A stretch of 64,000 nt of DNA from contig OZ345370.1 of assembly GCA_977006965.1 (NCBI GenBank), positions 1,922,001-1,986,000 of the forward strand. The letters run 5' to 3'. The DNA comes from Phymatolithon calcareum (Eukaryota > Rhodophyta > Florideophyceae > Hapalidiales). The notes under the pieces were generated by a model. It saw only the letters and a program-made list of their open reading frames with translations. It did not search any database and was not told the DNA's origin. Position 1 is the stretch's first letter. Each line of letters starts with the position of its first letter. The position numbers were made by a program, and so were the translations under genes. Shown here in pieces: positions 63,901 to 64,000 of the stretch.

Positions 63901-63943
63901 GAAGGAAAGATTTGTCCACATCATGTGGACAAATCTTTCCTTC
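63901..63943. repeat. Perfect 21-bp-arm hairpin with a 1-nt loop
   Basis: GAAGGAAAGATTTGTCCACA then T (63901-63921) is followed by a single C and then its exact complement (63923-63943). A weaker outer pairing (ATAAGGAGTTCC at 63854 with GGAGCTCCTTAT at 63888) lies just to the left. It could be a terminal palindrome, a foldback element or a strong RNA hairpin. Confidence 0.85.
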
Positions 63944-64000
63944 AATTATCATACTGGACGCCATATGGAGCCCAACGGTGCTAAGTGACAGTATCCGTCC

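Overview
This is a eukaryotic nuclear window, best read as a gene-poor, transposon-rich stretch of a genome whose host genes are mostly intron-free and GC-rich, set in a more AT-rich background. Frataxin with a leader, a TBC Rab-GAP, a DUF819 membrane protein with a plastid/mitochondrial-like leader, and two short spliceosomal introns (62 and 77 nt, with TACTAAT/ACTAAC branch sites) all point to a eukaryote. The style (single-exon host genes between many decayed retroelements and DNA transposons) fits a multicellular red alga such as Chondrus or Gracilaria. The organism is an inference; no rRNA or organelle gene confirms it.

Recognisable host genes: frataxin (8805-9371, +) convergent with a TBC1D15/Gyp7-like Rab-GAP (9600-11675, -); a HEAT-like DNA-alkylation-repair (AlkD-type) protein (22169-23377, +); a secreted calcineurin-like metallophosphoesterase (43800-44732, -); and a DUF819 polytopic membrane protein (47670-49004, +). 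A membrane-anchored orphan at 19142-19564 may also be real. No operon-like or pathway relation between them is visible; they are islands separated by mobile DNA.

The rest is largely mobile DNA. (1) A full-length Ty1/copia element with 232-bp LTRs and a 5-bp target duplication (35570-40344), young by its LTRs but with a broken pol. (2) An apparently intact, intron-containing DDE (IS5/PIF-Harbinger-like) transposase gene (5232-6157). (3) A 934-bp Mutator-like element with terminal inverted repeats, a perfect 10-bp target duplication and a relic zinc knuckle (18047-18980). (4) A decayed piggyBac-type transposase (51481-53206). (5) A decayed Ty3/gypsy pol on the minus strand (53990-55200). (6) Many 5'-truncated non-LTR retrotransposon (LINE) copies, some with an RNase H domain and a C-terminal CCHC-like motif. 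Four LINE insertions carry target-site duplications of about 13 bp. One (13071-14038) can be compared with an empty copy of its host repeat at 34790-35480 in the same window.

Several unassigned dispersed repeat families and strikingly perfect palindromes and hairpins (693-1009, 3729, 6511, 24377, 41987, 53748, 63901) are also present. No CRISPR array, rRNA or convincing tRNA was seen by eye. I found no coherent new defence or metabolic system. The most novel items are the unassigned coding repeat at 12640-14340 / 34790-35480, the spliced gene at 1873-2870 with its in-frame stop (or a 27-nt micro-intron), and the hairpin cluster at 693-1009.
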